Below are positions 5,112-5,220 of a DNA stretch of 5,220 nucleotides, piece after piece. The translations under genes and the position numbers were made by a program. The notes under the pieces are model-generated. The model had not been told where the DNA came from and searched no databases. It saw nothing but the letters and a program-made list of their open reading frames with translations. Source of the DNA: Ignavibacteriales bacterium (lineage in GTDB: Bacteria; Bacteroidota; Ignavibacteria; Ignavibacteriales; Melioribacteraceae); assembly GCA_007280825.1 (NCBI GenBank), contig QYQI01000065.1:1-5220 (forward strand), given 5' to 3'. Each line of letters begins with the position of its first letter. The first letter of the stretch is position 1.

Positions 5112-5220
5112 TCAGCCTGCCTGAATGTTTATTGATTCATTAATTGAAATATTCTCTGTTGTACAAATATTTTCATCAACCTCCTTGATTTTTACCTTCA
5201 CAAATTTATTAATTAATTCA
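5112..5220 (-). CDS. C-terminal 35 codons of an unidentified gene (runs off the right edge)
   Basis: On the minus strand an open frame runs from the window edge (first full codon at 5219-5217) to a TGA at 5114-5112, two bases before the ATG of the next gene. The peptide contains NKFVKVKIKEVDEN and ends in NIQAG. It is polar and charged, with no recognisable motif. In such AT-rich DNA 35 stop-free codons ending right at the next start are unlikely by chance, and the 2-base spacing is operon-like. The gene cannot be named from this fragment. Confidence 0.5.
   Translation of the reverse strand, partial: ELINKFVKVKIKEVDENICTTENISINESINIQAG

Noticed and set aside
5129..5176. A 15-codon minus-strand frame starting at ATG 5176-5174, preceded by AAGGAGG
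   Set aside because: The Shine-Dalgarno lies only three bases from the ATG, and the same bases code Lys-Glu-Val in the longer open frame that ends at 5112. A chance match in that coding tail is more likely.

Overview
The window is AT-rich (GC roughly in the mid-30s percent by eye), densely coded, and every supportable gene lies on the minus strand, so transcription runs from high to low coordinates. Signal-peptide beta-barrel and small DUF-type envelope proteins, a TTTG/TAnnTTTG-type promoter candidate, sparse Shine-Dalgarno sequences and TTG starts fit the Bacteroidota/Chlorobiota/Ignavibacteriota group. An Ignavibacteria-like organism is my best guess, but no marker here settles it.

In transcription order there are eight coding regions. 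(1) The last 35 codons of an unidentified gene enter at the right edge (5220-5112). (2) Two bases later comes a secreted or membrane protein resembling the DUF5683-type family (5109-4354); its post-signal-peptide linker is encoded by a degenerate 7-bp tandem repeat. A 12-bp hairpin follows it at 4343-4315. (3) truA, tRNA pseudouridine synthase (4240-3506, TTG start). (4) One base later comes a FabG-like short-chain dehydrogenase (3504-2755). (5) After a 106-bp gap with a good Bacteroidota-type promoter candidate comes a four-helix DUF2231 membrane protein (2648-2187). (6) An outer-membrane beta-barrel-like protein (2168-1581). (7) An enoyl-CoA hydratase (1573-791). (8) The N-terminal 241 codons of a membrane-anchored protein with a degenerate, YibQ-like polysaccharide-deacetylase fold (724 to the left edge).

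The set looks like housekeeping plus cell-envelope functions in two or three short operons: (1)-(2), truA-SDR, and DUF2231-barrel-echA-deacetylase-like. The SDR and the hydratase belong to families that act on 3-oxo/3-hydroxyacyl and enoyl thioesters, so a shared role in acyl metabolism is possible, but an internal promoter separates them and the link is only inferred.

I see no phage, defence, CRISPR or transposase genes. The unusual content is non-genic: a pair of REP-like palindromes, each with a GTA-type foot, between echA and the next gene, where the first palindrome supplies the echA stop codon; and the heptanucleotide array inside the coding sequence of gene (2). These are the two items most worth following up.
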